Shown: positions 42,801 to 50,109 of the stretch, piece by piece
How the letters are laid out: every line of letters starts with the position of its first letter
Numbering within the stretch: the first letter of the stretch is position 1
Assembly: GCA_017466325.1 (NCBI GenBank)
Contig: JAFTUK010000027.1
Span: 1 to 55,621 of the forward strand
Source: Bacteroidaceae bacterium
Lineage (GTDB): Bacteria > Bacteroidota > Bacteroidia > Bacteroidales > Bacteroidaceae
Length of the DNA stretch: 55,621 bases
Reading direction: 5' to 3'
The notes under the pieces: model-generated
What the model saw: the letters and a program-made list of their open reading frames with translations, nothing else
Database searches by the model: none
What the model was told of the DNA's origin: nothing
Position numbers and translations under genes: made by a program

Positions 42801-44881
42801 AACTTGCGGAAGCGGCTGTCCGTCAGCGGATGCTCGTCCCAGTTGATCCATGACCAGTGCAGGTAGCCGTTCAGGTCGTTGGCGGCGGCATACAGGGGCA
42901 GGTATGTTACCTCGGCGGGCAGCGAGTTGGAGTAGATGTTGGGCTCAGCCTCGGCACAACTGGTGTAGACGGTGGTGATGCGGTTCTTGGCCTTGCGGTC
43001 GGCACGCTGTTCGGCGGTGAAGCGCTTGTCCTGTCCCAGTGCCACGCAGAAGTCCTGCAACTTGTCGCTCAGGGATGAGTGGTAGTTTCCGGCCAGGGCC
43101 ATGTTGAAGCCCAGGGCGCTGGCTATGTTGTAGGCGTTGAGCATGTCGGCCTCGGCACGCTCGTCCATGGCAATGTTTGTCTTCTCGAACCAACCCTTCT
43201 CCTGCAGGTGAGCCTTGAAGGCGGTCAGGAAGGCCGTCCACAGTTCGCGGTACTCCTCGGTGCCGGTGGTTGTCTGCAGGAACTTGTATGAAGAGGAAGC
43301 CTCGTCCCAGTAGCGGAACTTCATGTCCCAGGGCACCATGCTGAAGCAGTTGATCTGTCGGTTGATGCCGTACTCGTTGCACAGTTCCACGTACTTGTCA
43401 AAGATGGTATAGTCGTATGCCCATGTGCCGTCGGCCTTCTTGGTGGTTTGCACCATGGGGTCGAAGAGGTCGTGTGTCTGTTCGCCCCAAGGTTCGTAGA
43501 ACATGATGGCGGAAACGGTGCTCTGTCCGGCACGTCCGAGGGCCTTCAGATAGGGGCGCAGGGCCTCAATGTGGCCGTCGCTCCAACGCTCCACGTCGTA
43601 GTAGCGGCTCACGGAGTAGGGTTGTTGCCAGAGGTCCAGGTGGAACTTCTGGTCCTTTACCTCAGGAAGCGAGCGTGTATTCACGTTTACGGTCAGTGCC
43701 AGGGTCTTCAGCACCTCTCCGCCCTCGTTCACCACTTCCAGAGCGGTTTGGTATTCCCCTGCCTCGGCATCGCGTGGTATTTCCAGCGTGCACCATACGG
43801 GGCGTGTCTCCATGGCAGGAACGGCATGGGGCTTGTCCTGGTCAATCACGTCGGGCACCAGCCATGTCTCCAAACCGCTGGGATGGTTGCCGCAAGCCTT
43901 GAAGTCGTCGGTGATGACGTAGTTCACGAAGCGTGCCTCGCCGGCCTTTATGCCGGTCTTTTCGCCACCCTTTGTCCATTCAGTCATGCGTACTGAGAGC
44001 ATGCCCTGGTCCTCCTTGCTGAAGAGCACCGCCTGTATGTTGGCACGCTCGCCCTTCCAGGCATGGATGGTGGCGGCATCCTTCTGCTCCAACTGGGGCA
44101 CATCGTGCAGGGAGTAGTGTTCGTCGCGTGAAGCCCATGAAGCCTGCAAACCCTCGCCAACGGCACTCCATGCCGCCACGTCGGGAGTAGTGCCTACGCG
44201 AGGTTCGGCATAGTCGTTGATGGGATATTTGGTGACGTTCTCCGCCACGCCGTTTATCTTCAGCGTTACGTCGATGATGGACCCGCCGTCGCTGATGAAC
44301 TTGTCGCCGGCACCGCTGGGATCGATACTGTTCCATTGCACCTTGTAGCGCATGCGGTAGGTGCTGCCGTTGGGCAGGTCCTTGGGAACGCGGAATGAAC
44401 CCGGTGCAAGCGTGTTGTCGCCTGCCTGTACTCCGTCGCTGTTCCAACCGGGTGTGGCGTTTTCGCCGGTATGGTTATAGAACGACCAGCACATCAGTTC
44501 GTTGCCCTCGCCCTGGGTGTAGGGGCCTTCGCCCTCCAGATTCACGTCGAATGCCTTGTTGATGTTCCAATCCACATAGACATAGCCGTGCATCCACTGG
44601 CCGTTAATCACTATCTCGGGTGTGACGATGTCCCCGGCCTTCACCTCGAAGACGGTCGCCGTCTTGTCGAAGTAGGCAGGGCACTTTATGGCCGATGCAA
44701 TGCCCGTCAGTTCCTGTCTTTCACTTTGTGTACCCACGATGCTCACGCTCTTGGGGTAGTGCGTGCCGTGATTGATGTTCACATCCGCTCCGTGCGCCAC
44801 GTAGTAGTCGCCCTGAGCCTTCAGTCCCGACCCGAAGCCGAGTGCCATCAGGGCAAGTAGTAGTGTTGCTTTCTTCTTCAT
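39860..44881 (-). CDS. Secreted GH123-like/GH33 sialidase fusion, 1673 aa
   Basis: The signal peptide is MKKKATLLLALMALGFGSGLKAQ. A beta domain (about 25-230) comes first. A GH123/DUF4091-like beta-N-acetylgalactosaminidase region (about 240-765) has its likely catalytic Asp-Glu in NIAMDERAEADM near residue 572. A ricin-like module (about 770-980) follows. The six-blade GH33 sialidase (about 1000-1400) has YRIPGI near 1018 and Asp-boxes SDDNGDTW, SADNGETW and SDDFGRTW. A helical spacer (about 1410-1500), a second ricin-like module (about 1510-1635) and a sorting-type tail (YDLSGRQVRQADKGVYITNG) complete it. I infer removal of sialic acid and then GalNAc from one host glycan. The GH123 assignment is less certain than GH33. 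Confidence 0.85.
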   Translation of the reverse strand: MKKKATLLLALMALGFGSGLKAQGDYYVAHGADVNINHGTHYPKSVSIVGTQSERQELTGIASAIKCPAYFDKTATVFEVKAGDIVTPEIVINGQWMHGYVYVDWNINKAFDVNLEGEGPYTQGEGNELMCWSFYNHTGENATPGWNSDGVQAGDNTLAPGSFRVPKDLPNGSTYRMRYKVQWNSIDPSGAGDKFISDGGSIIDVTLKINGVAENVTKYPINDYAEPRVGTTPDVAAWSAVGEGLQASWASRDEHYSLHDVPQLEQKDAATIHAWKGERANIQAVLFSKEDQGMLSVRMTEWTKGGEKTGIKAGEARFVNYVITDDFKACGNHPSGLETWLVPDVIDQDKPHAVPAMETRPVWCTLEIPRDAEAGEYQTALEVVNEGGEVLKTLALTVNVNTRSLPEVKDQKFHLDLWQQPYSVSRYYDVERWSDGHIEALRPYLKALGRAGQSTVSAIMFYEPWGEQTHDLFDPMVQTTKKADGTWAYDYTIFDKYVELCNEYGINRQINCFSMVPWDMKFRYWDEASSSYKFLQTTTGTEEYRELWTAFLTAFKAHLQEKGWFEKTNIAMDERAEADMLNAYNIASALGFNMALAGNYHSSLSDKLQDFCVALGQDKRFTAEQRADRKAKNRITTVYTSCAEAEPNIYSNSLPAEVTYLPLYAAANDLNGYLHWSWINWDEHPLTDSRFRKFGSGDTYCYYPGNRSSVRFERLIEGIHQYEKVMILKEEYKDNPEKMAILDILLQRFQSSSVAGVDCAPKVNDLENFLNGLEVEVTLPEGVSTGYYRIISKATARTEHLFNNALHTGNSMKFTLQSNSKVETNNGIWHITDKGAGKLGVKNGDGQPMVAGASWGGSVAGTFNELTIKETSDVGEYRYYYFAEAVNCTNGGANFKVGGTDFITTWAAGASTADDLLWRFEPVDTEGKYIYNVDIADNADAYVTYTHDGKEETAFNGGFFISDKEIAKESLTAGILDNVLKTSTITVEAGTIKVTGLQTMEEPKRQDLYNTSKGDGVIPPYRIPGISTASNGRLITVAARLVCGTDPGYGQVDVVCRTSDDNGDTWTEMKDVAVGNGKTSATVNYFETAFGDPAVVADRTSNEVLVIAVAGCTVYGNGNTTRQNPNLIATIHSADNGETWQEPVNATEQIYSLFDQGNPIQAAFVGGGKVFQSRIVKKDKYYRLYAAMCARPNGNRVIYSDDFGRTWKALGGASALPAPGGDEPKCEEMPDGRVILSSRVGGGRIYNIYTYENTLEGTGSWSTDAKSTFAGSGLTPGGNSTNGEILIIPVVRNNDQKDMYLALQSLPTGSGRTNVGIFYKELTDMADMNSVVNFCKDWNGFHQVSTTSSAYSSMDLQADGRVGFIYEETLTGFGKRDNPVSTSFPTGAGQHNFDGFDNIYLPMEVEYITEGAYSYKANVDRRAFLQAYFSAVVADAELSEGTKAELANAIESLSQQPTTQEVDNIYALLNSEAPADPWDGKTVTLTNVQQNGTEYALYINASNTLSLATTTAEEQGAKAEFTCKKEASGKYSFYNEDTKQYMIWRAASSGGHNSNKGTIGTYNATYCDWSINDASATKEGTYYLVSKRSNGSTDGSLIVMASGVFDGWGNSIGWSNNYSNLFRIDITDTATGIGDIEETENGKRKTEIYDLSGRQVRQADKGVYITNGKIVVK

Positions 44882-44921
44882 GTGTGTTAGGTTATGTATT
44901 GTTTATGTGTAGTTTCGTGCA

Positions 44922-44929
44922 CAAATATA
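44922..44929 (-). promoter_or_regulatory. -7 box TATATTTG for the sialidase fusion (minus)
   Basis: The plus-strand CAAATATA is TATATTTG on the minus strand. Transcription from about 44915 leaves a leader of about 34 nt. No -33 box was found. Confidence 0.55.
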
Positions 44930-45067
44930 CAATATTTATTGTAAAGTGCAATGCGGTATCCTGCCAAATGGCATACTCCCGGCGTTTTTGCGATGTTGCT
45001 ACACCCGTGCCCGTTGCCGGGGGACGCAAAAGATGTGGAATGTTATGGTCGTTTGAGAATAAATCAC

Positions 45068-45075
45068 TAAATTTG
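45068..45075 (+). promoter_or_regulatory. -7 box TAAATTTG for the ABC-F gene
   Basis: The TAnnTTTG match lies 32 nt upstream of the GTG start. A start near 45082 would give a very short leader, which makes the in-frame GTG at 45107 plausible as the first codon. Confidence 0.5.
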
Positions 45076-45106
45076 CGCACGGAAATAATGAAAAGAAACA
45101 GACAGA

Positions 45107-47023
45107 GTGATATCAATTGACCAACTTTCGGTGGAGTTCAGTGCCCGTCCGCTCTTCACGGACATCACCTATGTGGTGAACGACAGGGACCGCATAGCCC
45201 TGGTGGGTAAGAACGGAGCAGGCAAGAGCACCATGCTGAAGATAATAGCAGGAGTGGAGCATCCCACCTCGGGAACCGTATCCCTGCCCAAGGGTACCAC
45301 CGTGGGGTATCTGCCTCAGGTGATGGTGTTGTCCGATTCGTGTACCGTGCGCCAGGAGGCCGAGAAGGCCTTTGCCCATCTGCATGAGATAGAGGCGGAC
45401 ATCCTGCGCATGCAGAAGGAGATGGCCGAGCGCGACGACTATGAAAGCGAGGGCTACATGCAGTTGTGCGAGCGTTTCACCCACGAGAGCGAGCGCTTGG
45501 AGATGATGGGAGGAAGCGAGTACATGGGGCGCCTGGAGCGTACCCTGCAGGGACTTGGCTTCCGTCAGGCCGACCTTGACCGCCCCACCAGCGAGTTCTC
45601 GGGAGGTTGGCGCATGCGCATAGAACTGGCAAAGATATTGTTGCAGCACCCCGATGTGTTGTTGCTCGACGAGCCCACCAACCATCTGGACATCGAGTCC
45701 ATACAATGGCTGGAGCAGTTCCTGGCCACCTACTCGGGTGCCGTGATGCTAGTGAGCCACGACCGCGCCTTCATAAACAACGTGACGAACCGCACCATAG
45801 AGATAAGTTGCGGACGCATATATGACTATCGGGTGAAGTACGACGAGTACGTCAGCCTCCGTGCCGAACGCCGCGAGCAGCAACTCCGTGCCTTCGAGAA
45901 CCAGCAGAAGGAGATTGCTGACACGCAGGCCTTCATCGACCGCTTCCGCTATCAGGCAACCAAGGCCATACAGGTTCAGCAACGCATACGCCAACTGGAG
46001 AAGATGATACCCGTGGAGGTGGACGAAGTGGACAACTCGGCCCTGCACCTCAAGTTCACCTGCTCGCAGAGGAGCGGCGACTATCCCGTTATCTGCAACG
46101 AGGCACGCAAGGAGTACGACCACGTTGTCTTCGACCATGTGAACCTCACCATCCGCCGAGGCGAGAAAGTGGCCTTCGTGGGCAAGAACGGCGAGGGAAA
46201 GTCCACTATGGTGAAGTGCATCATGAACGAGATACCCTTCCAGGGCGAAGTGAAGGTTGGCCACAATGTGCAGATAGGCTACTTTGCGCAGAACCAGGCA
46301 CAGATGCTGGACGGCGAACTTACCGTCTTCGATACCATCGACCGTGTGGCCAGGGGCGACATCCGCCTGAAGATACGCGACATACTGGGCGCCTTCATGT
46401 TCGGAGGCGAGGCCTCGGAGAAGAAGGTGAAGTTCCTCTCCGGAGGCGAACGTACCCGTCTGGCCATGATAAAACTCCTGCTGGAACCCGTAAACCTGCT
46501 CATCCTTGACGAGCCCACCAACCATCTCGACCTCAAATCCAAGGACGTGCTAAAGGAGGCCATACGCGACTTCGACGGCACGGTGATAGTGGTGAGCCAC
46601 GACCGTGACTTCCTGGACGGCCTTGTGGAGCGCGTCTACGAGTTCGGCGGTGGCAAAGTGCGCGAACATCTGGGAGGCATATATGACTGGATAAGGAGCA
46701 GACCCACCCCGGCCCTCCCTGCGAGGGAGGGAGATTCGGGTGCTCGGCTTTCTACCACCCTCCCTCGCAGGGAGGGACGGGGTGGGTCTGCAGCCGCTTC
46801 CTACGAAGAGCAGAAAGCCCAAGCCCGTGCCCAGAAGAAGCGTGAAAAGGAACTTGCCGATGCCGAGGCTGCCGTCCTCCAACTGGAAAGCGCCATAGCC
46901 ATACTGGAGGAGCAGATGGCCACCGAAGCAGGTTCGCAGGATATGAGCCTATACGAGAAACATACCAAACTGAAACAACAACTAACCCAAGCCGAAGAGC
47001 GATGGATGGAACTGATGGAGTAG
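45107..47023 (+). CDS. ABC-F family ATPase with inserted repeat-encoded segment
   Basis: The 638-aa soluble duplicated ATPase acts on ribosomes in translation. Domain 1 has Walker A GKNGAGKST and signature FSGGWRMRIELAKILL. The interdomain linker (about 245-315) is charged. Domain 2 has GKNGEGKST, LSGGERTRLAMIKLLL and the Walker B DEPTNHLD. A C-terminal coiled coil (about 565-638, KAQARAQKKREKELADAEAA) ends the protein. Between domain 2 and the coiled coil, residues 532-561 (PTPALPAREGDSGARL and SRREGRGG-like sequence) are encoded by a palindromic C/G-rich repeat. The start is GTG; an upstream ATG (45089) is out of frame. Confidence 0.9.
   Translation: MISIDQLSVEFSARPLFTDITYVVNDRDRIALVGKNGAGKSTMLKIIAGVEHPTSGTVSLPKGTTVGYLPQVMVLSDSCTVRQEAEKAFAHLHEIEADILRMQKEMAERDDYESEGYMQLCERFTHESERLEMMGGSEYMGRLERTLQGLGFRQADLDRPTSEFSGGWRMRIELAKILLQHPDVLLLDEPTNHLDIESIQWLEQFLATYSGAVMLVSHDRAFINNVTNRTIEISCGRIYDYRVKYDEYVSLRAERREQQLRAFENQQKEIADTQAFIDRFRYQATKAIQVQQRIRQLEKMIPVEVDEVDNSALHLKFTCSQRSGDYPVICNEARKEYDHVVFDHVNLTIRRGEKVAFVGKNGEGKSTMVKCIMNEIPFQGEVKVGHNVQIGYFAQNQAQMLDGELTVFDTIDRVARGDIRLKIRDILGAFMFGGEASEKKVKFLSGGERTRLAMIKLLLEPVNLLILDEPTNHLDLKSKDVLKEAIRDFDGTVIVVSHDRDFLDGLVERVYEFGGGKVREHLGGIYDWIRSRPTPALPAREGDSGARLSTTLPRREGRGGSAAASYEEQKAQARAQKKREKELADAEAAVLQLESAIAILEEQMATEAGSQDMSLYEKHTKLKQQLTQAEERWMELME
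46701..46788. repeat. C/G-rich palindromic element inside the ABC-F gene
   Basis: GACCCACCCCGGCCCTCCCT (from 46701) is mirrored by AGGGAGGGACGGGGTGGGTC (to 46788), giving 31-bp arms with few mismatches around a 26-bp centre. The frame stays open through it. The same family occurs in gaps at 47.0, 50.1, 51.5 and 53.7-55.1 kb and inside the U32 gene. Confidence 0.85.
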
Positions 47024-47026
47024 AAA

Positions 47027-47233
47027 GACCCTCCCCCAGCCCCTCCGCAAGGGAGGGGAGTAGTTACATAAGGGGTTGAGGCATTGAAGTAGACTGCTCC
47101 TGACTACTAAAGGTGTATTTGGTTGTTGCCTACATAAACAGGAAGCGAATAGTAGAAATATAAGTATAAACAAAAATAAGACTCTCCAGTAGTATTTACT
47201 CCCCTCCCTTGTGGAGGGGTAAGGGGGAGGGTC
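47027..47233. repeat. 207-bp palindrome-ended C/G-rich element upstream of metA
   Basis: The left end (from 47027) reads GACCCTCCCCCAGCCCCTCC and GCAAGGGAGGGGAGTAGTTAC. The right end (to 47233) is its inverse, ACTCCCCTCCCTTGTGGAGG and GGTAAGGGGGAGGGTC. The 120-bp centre is A/T-rich and has no gene. It fills almost all of the gap between the ABC-F gene and metA, 7 bp before the metA ATG, so the metA leader RNA would contain it. Confidence 0.82.
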
Positions 47234-47240
47234 CTTTATT

Positions 47241-48158
47241 ATGCCACTAACACTACCCGACAAACTGCCCGCCATAGAGTACCTGAAGGAAGAGAACATC
47301 TTTGTACTCGGCGATGAGAGGGCCAGGCATCAGGACATACGCCCCTTGCGTATTGCCATACTGAACCTCATGCCCCTGAAGATAACCACCGAGACGGACC
47401 TGCTCCGCCTCCTGTCCAACACACCCCTGCAGATGGAGATACATCTGATGAAGGTGAAGGCACACACGTCCAAGAACACGCCCATAGAGCACATGCAGGC
47501 TTTCTACCGCGACTTCGAACTGATGAAGCACGAGAAGTTCGACGGCATGATAATAACCGGTGCACCCGTGGAGCATCTCGAGTACGAGGACGTGACCTAC
47601 TGGCAGGAGATGGAGGAAATCTTCGACTGGTGCCGCCACAACGTCACCTCCACCATGTACATCTGCTGGGCGGCACAGGCGGCACTGAGCCACTATTATG
47701 GCGTACCCAAGTATCCCCTGCCCGAGAAGATGTTCGGCATCTTCCCGCAGACACCCCTGAATCCCCGTCTGCCCATCTTCCGTGGTTTCGACGACGTCTT
47801 CAACATGCCCCATAGCCGCCATACCGAGGTGCGCCGCGAGGACATAGAACGTGTGCCGGAACTGCAGATCATAGCGGAAAGTCCCATGAGCGGCGTTTCC
47901 ATGGTGATGGCACGCGGAGGCAGGGAGATATTCGTGACGGGACACAGCGAGTACTCGCCCCTGACACTGGACACCGAGTACCGGCGCGACCTGGGCAAAG
48001 GTCTGCCCATACAGATGCCCTACAACTACTATACCGACAACGATATGGAAAAGGGCGTGCACGTTACTTGGCGAGGACACGGCAACCTGCTCTTCACCAA
48101 CTGGCTCAACTACTACGTCTACCAGGAAACACCATACGACATCAATGCCATCGGATAA
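47241..48158 (+). CDS. metA: Homoserine O-acyltransferase MetA, predicted acetyl-CoA type
   Basis: The 305-aa enzyme activates homoserine in the first committed step of methionine synthesis. Catalytic Cys142 is in MYICWAAQAAL, and the His/Glu pair is in VTGHSEYS. Residue 111 is Glu (TGAPVEHLEYEDV). In characterised MetA proteins Glu111 favours acetyl-CoA and Gly111 favours succinyl-CoA, so this is predicted to be a homoserine O-acetyltransferase despite the name. Its 3' end overlaps the U32 gene start by 14 bp. The leader is made of a palindromic element. Confidence 0.93.
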   Translation: MPLTLPDKLPAIEYLKEENIFVLGDERARHQDIRPLRIAILNLMPLKITTETDLLRLLSNTPLQMEIHLMKVKAHTSKNTPIEHMQAFYRDFELMKHEKFDGMIITGAPVEHLEYEDVTYWQEMEEIFDWCRHNVTSTMYICWAAQAALSHYYGVPKYPLPEKMFGIFPQTPLNPRLPIFRGFDDVFNMPHSRHTEVRREDIERVPELQIIAESPMSGVSMVMARGGREIFVTGHSEYSPLTLDTEYRRDLGKGLPIQMPYNYYTDNDMEKGVHVTWRGHGNLLFTNWLNYYVYQETPYDINAIG

Positions 48159-49959
48159 GATACAGATAGAACTCCTCGCACCGGCACGCGACAAGGAGTG
48201 TGCCTTTGCCGCCATCGACCATGGTGCGGATGCCGTCTACATAGGTGCCGCACGCTTCGGGGCACGTGCCGCGGCTGGCAACTCGGACGAGGACATTGCC
48301 CGGGTGGTGCAATATGCGCGTCCCTTCGGTGTGAAGGTGTACGTTACGCTGAACACCCTGCTCCAGGGCGAGGAGGAACTCCGTGAGGCCCGCGACCTGG
48401 CATGGCGCATGTACCGCATAGGGGTGGATGCCCTCATTGTCCAGGACGAGAGGATAAGGCTCTTGCCCGACATGCCCCCGATACCCCTGCATGCATCCAC
48501 ACAGATGGACAACCGCACGGCAGAGAAGGTGCAGAGGCTCCATGGCGAGGGTTATGAGCAGGTGGTGCTTGCGCGCGAACTCACCATAGAGGAGATTGCC
48601 GACATACACCGCCAGGTGCCCCAGGTGCCGTTGGAGGTGTTCATACACGGTGCCATCTGTGTCAGTTACAACGGCCGGTGCTATGCCTCGGAGGTGTGCT
48701 ACGGACGTAGCGCCAACCGTGGCAAGTGTGCCCAGTTCTGCCGTATGCCCTACGACCTGGAAACCGCCGATGGGGAGAAACTCCTGCAGGGCCGTTATCT
48801 CCTGTCCATGCGCGACATGAACCGCACGGCACATCTGGAGGCTCTGCTCGATGCCGGTGCACGTTCGCTGAAGATAGAGGGCCGCCTGAAGGATGCCGCC
48901 TATGTGAAGAACGTAACGGCATGGTACCGCCAGCACTTGGATGCCATCTTCAAGAGACGGCGTGAGTATTGTGCCGCCTCGCAGGGTAGGGTGGAGTTGT
49001 CCTTTACCCCCAACCCCGAGCGTAGTTTCAACCGTGGCTTTACCGACTACTTCATGCACGGACGCACCTCCGACCTCTGCAATACCGTCACCCCAAAGAG
49101 CACGGGTGAGCGCGTGGGCTTCGTCAAGGAGATACGCCGCGACCACATTGTGGTGGCTGGTACGGCTTCCTTTGCCAACGGCGACGGACTTTGCTACGTC
49201 TCTGGTCCCAAGGGACAGGAGCAACTGGTGGGCTTCCGCATAAACCGTGCCGAGGGCAACCACCTCTATCCCCATCGCATGCCGCAGGGATTGAAGGACG
49301 GCATCACAATATACCGCAATCAGGATCAGGCAATGGAGAGCGTCCTTGCCGGACAGACGGCCGTGCGCCGTTTGCCCCTTGCATGGACGTTGGAGGAAAT
49401 ACCTCAGGGTTTCCGCCTTACGGCAACCGTAGGCACGCATGCCGCATCCCGTGAATATGAGTGCGAGCACCAGGAGGCACGCACCGACCAGTCATCCTCC
49501 ATCCGCGATGTGCTCTCCAAACTTGGCGGCACGATATACGAGGTAACGAACACGGAGATATCCTTCTCTCAACCATGGTTCATCCCCCGTAGCCGTTTGG
49601 CAGAGTGGAGGAGGGAAGTGCTGGCGGTGATGGAAGGAGAGGAACAGACCCTCCCCCTTACCCCTCCACAAGGGAGGGGAGTGGTTACAACCGACTTGTG
49701 CCCACATCAGCAGAACATCATACTCCCTCCCCTTGCGGGAGGGATGGGGAGGGGTCCAGGTCCAGGTCCGGTACCCATTCCCTCCCTTCCCCCCCTGATG
49801 ACCTGCCGCTATTGCATACGCTATCAGTTGGGGCAATGCCTCAAGCGCAATCCCCAAGCGGTGCGGGGTCCCCTGTATCTCCGTGGTGCCGACGGCCGCA
49901 GGTTCCTCTTGCGCTTTGATTGCAAGGCGTGCCAGATGACGGTGGAGGTGAGCGATTAA
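48145..49959 (+). CDS. U32 family peptidase/RlhA-like protein with inserted repeat
   Basis: The 604-aa protein has a U32 core (about 8-330) with ELLAPARDKECAFAAIDHGA, the FIHGAICVSYNGRC signature and iron-sulfur-type cysteines (CYASEVCYGRSANRGKCAQFC). The DUF3656-like region (about 380-490) follows. Near the C-terminus CRYCIRYQLGQC and FDCKACQM supply more cysteines. RlhA-type members hydroxylate 23S rRNA C2501 with prephenate-derived chemistry; that role is inferred. Residues 501-538 (TLPLTPPQGRGVVTTD and ILPPLAGGMGRGP) are encoded by a palindromic repeat inserted in frame, followed by a GPGPGPVPIPSLPP tract. Confidence 0.88.
   Translation: MPSDKIQIELLAPARDKECAFAAIDHGADAVYIGAARFGARAAAGNSDEDIARVVQYARPFGVKVYVTLNTLLQGEEELREARDLAWRMYRIGVDALIVQDERIRLLPDMPPIPLHASTQMDNRTAEKVQRLHGEGYEQVVLARELTIEEIADIHRQVPQVPLEVFIHGAICVSYNGRCYASEVCYGRSANRGKCAQFCRMPYDLETADGEKLLQGRYLLSMRDMNRTAHLEALLDAGARSLKIEGRLKDAAYVKNVTAWYRQHLDAIFKRRREYCAASQGRVELSFTPNPERSFNRGFTDYFMHGRTSDLCNTVTPKSTGERVGFVKEIRRDHIVVAGTASFANGDGLCYVSGPKGQEQLVGFRINRAEGNHLYPHRMPQGLKDGITIYRNQDQAMESVLAGQTAVRRLPLAWTLEEIPQGFRLTATVGTHAASREYECEHQEARTDQSSSIRDVLSKLGGTIYEVTNTEISFSQPWFIPRSRLAEWRREVLAVMEGEEQTLPLTPPQGRGVVTTDLCPHQQNIILPPLAGGMGRGPGPGPVPIPSLPPLMTCRYCIRYQLGQCLKRNPQAVRGPLYLRGADGRRFLLRFDCKACQMTVEVSD
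49647..49756. repeat. C/G-rich palindromic element inside the U32 gene
   Basis: GACCCTCCCCCTTACCCCTC (from 49647) is mirrored at the other end by CTCCCTCCCCTTGCGGGAGG and GATGGGGAGGGGTC (to 49756). The outer sequence is nearly identical to the ends of the 207-bp element at 47.0 kb and to the element at 51.5-51.7 kb. The reading frame is preserved. A short GGTCCA direct repeat follows. Confidence 0.83.
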
Positions 49960-50096
49960 CGGTGAGCGGTGAGCGGATGAGCGATGAACGAAATCCGAAA
50001 AACTCCGAATACTCCGAATACTCCGAAAACTCTGAATACTCAGAATGCATAGAAAACATCTAACCTCCTCCCCCCTAAAGGTGGATTGAGGGGGTC
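49960..50096. repeat. Short tandem repeats and palindromic element half before radA
   Basis: GGTGAGCGGTGAGCGGATGAGC-type hexamer repeats follow the U32 stop. ACTCCGAAT units (about 50007-50045, 9-bp period) come next, then one arm of the C/G-rich element (CCTCCTCCCCCCTAAAGG to GAGGGGGTC, 50063-50096). There is no gene. Similar GTGAGCG repeats recur near 53.52 kb. Confidence 0.65.
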
Positions 50097-50109
50097 TTAA
50101 TATAATAAT

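Noticed and set aside
45089-45120. Short frame MKRNRQSDIN before the ABC-F gene as a leader peptide
   Set aside because: It is only 10 codons long, overlaps the GTG start out of frame, and has no attenuator hairpin.
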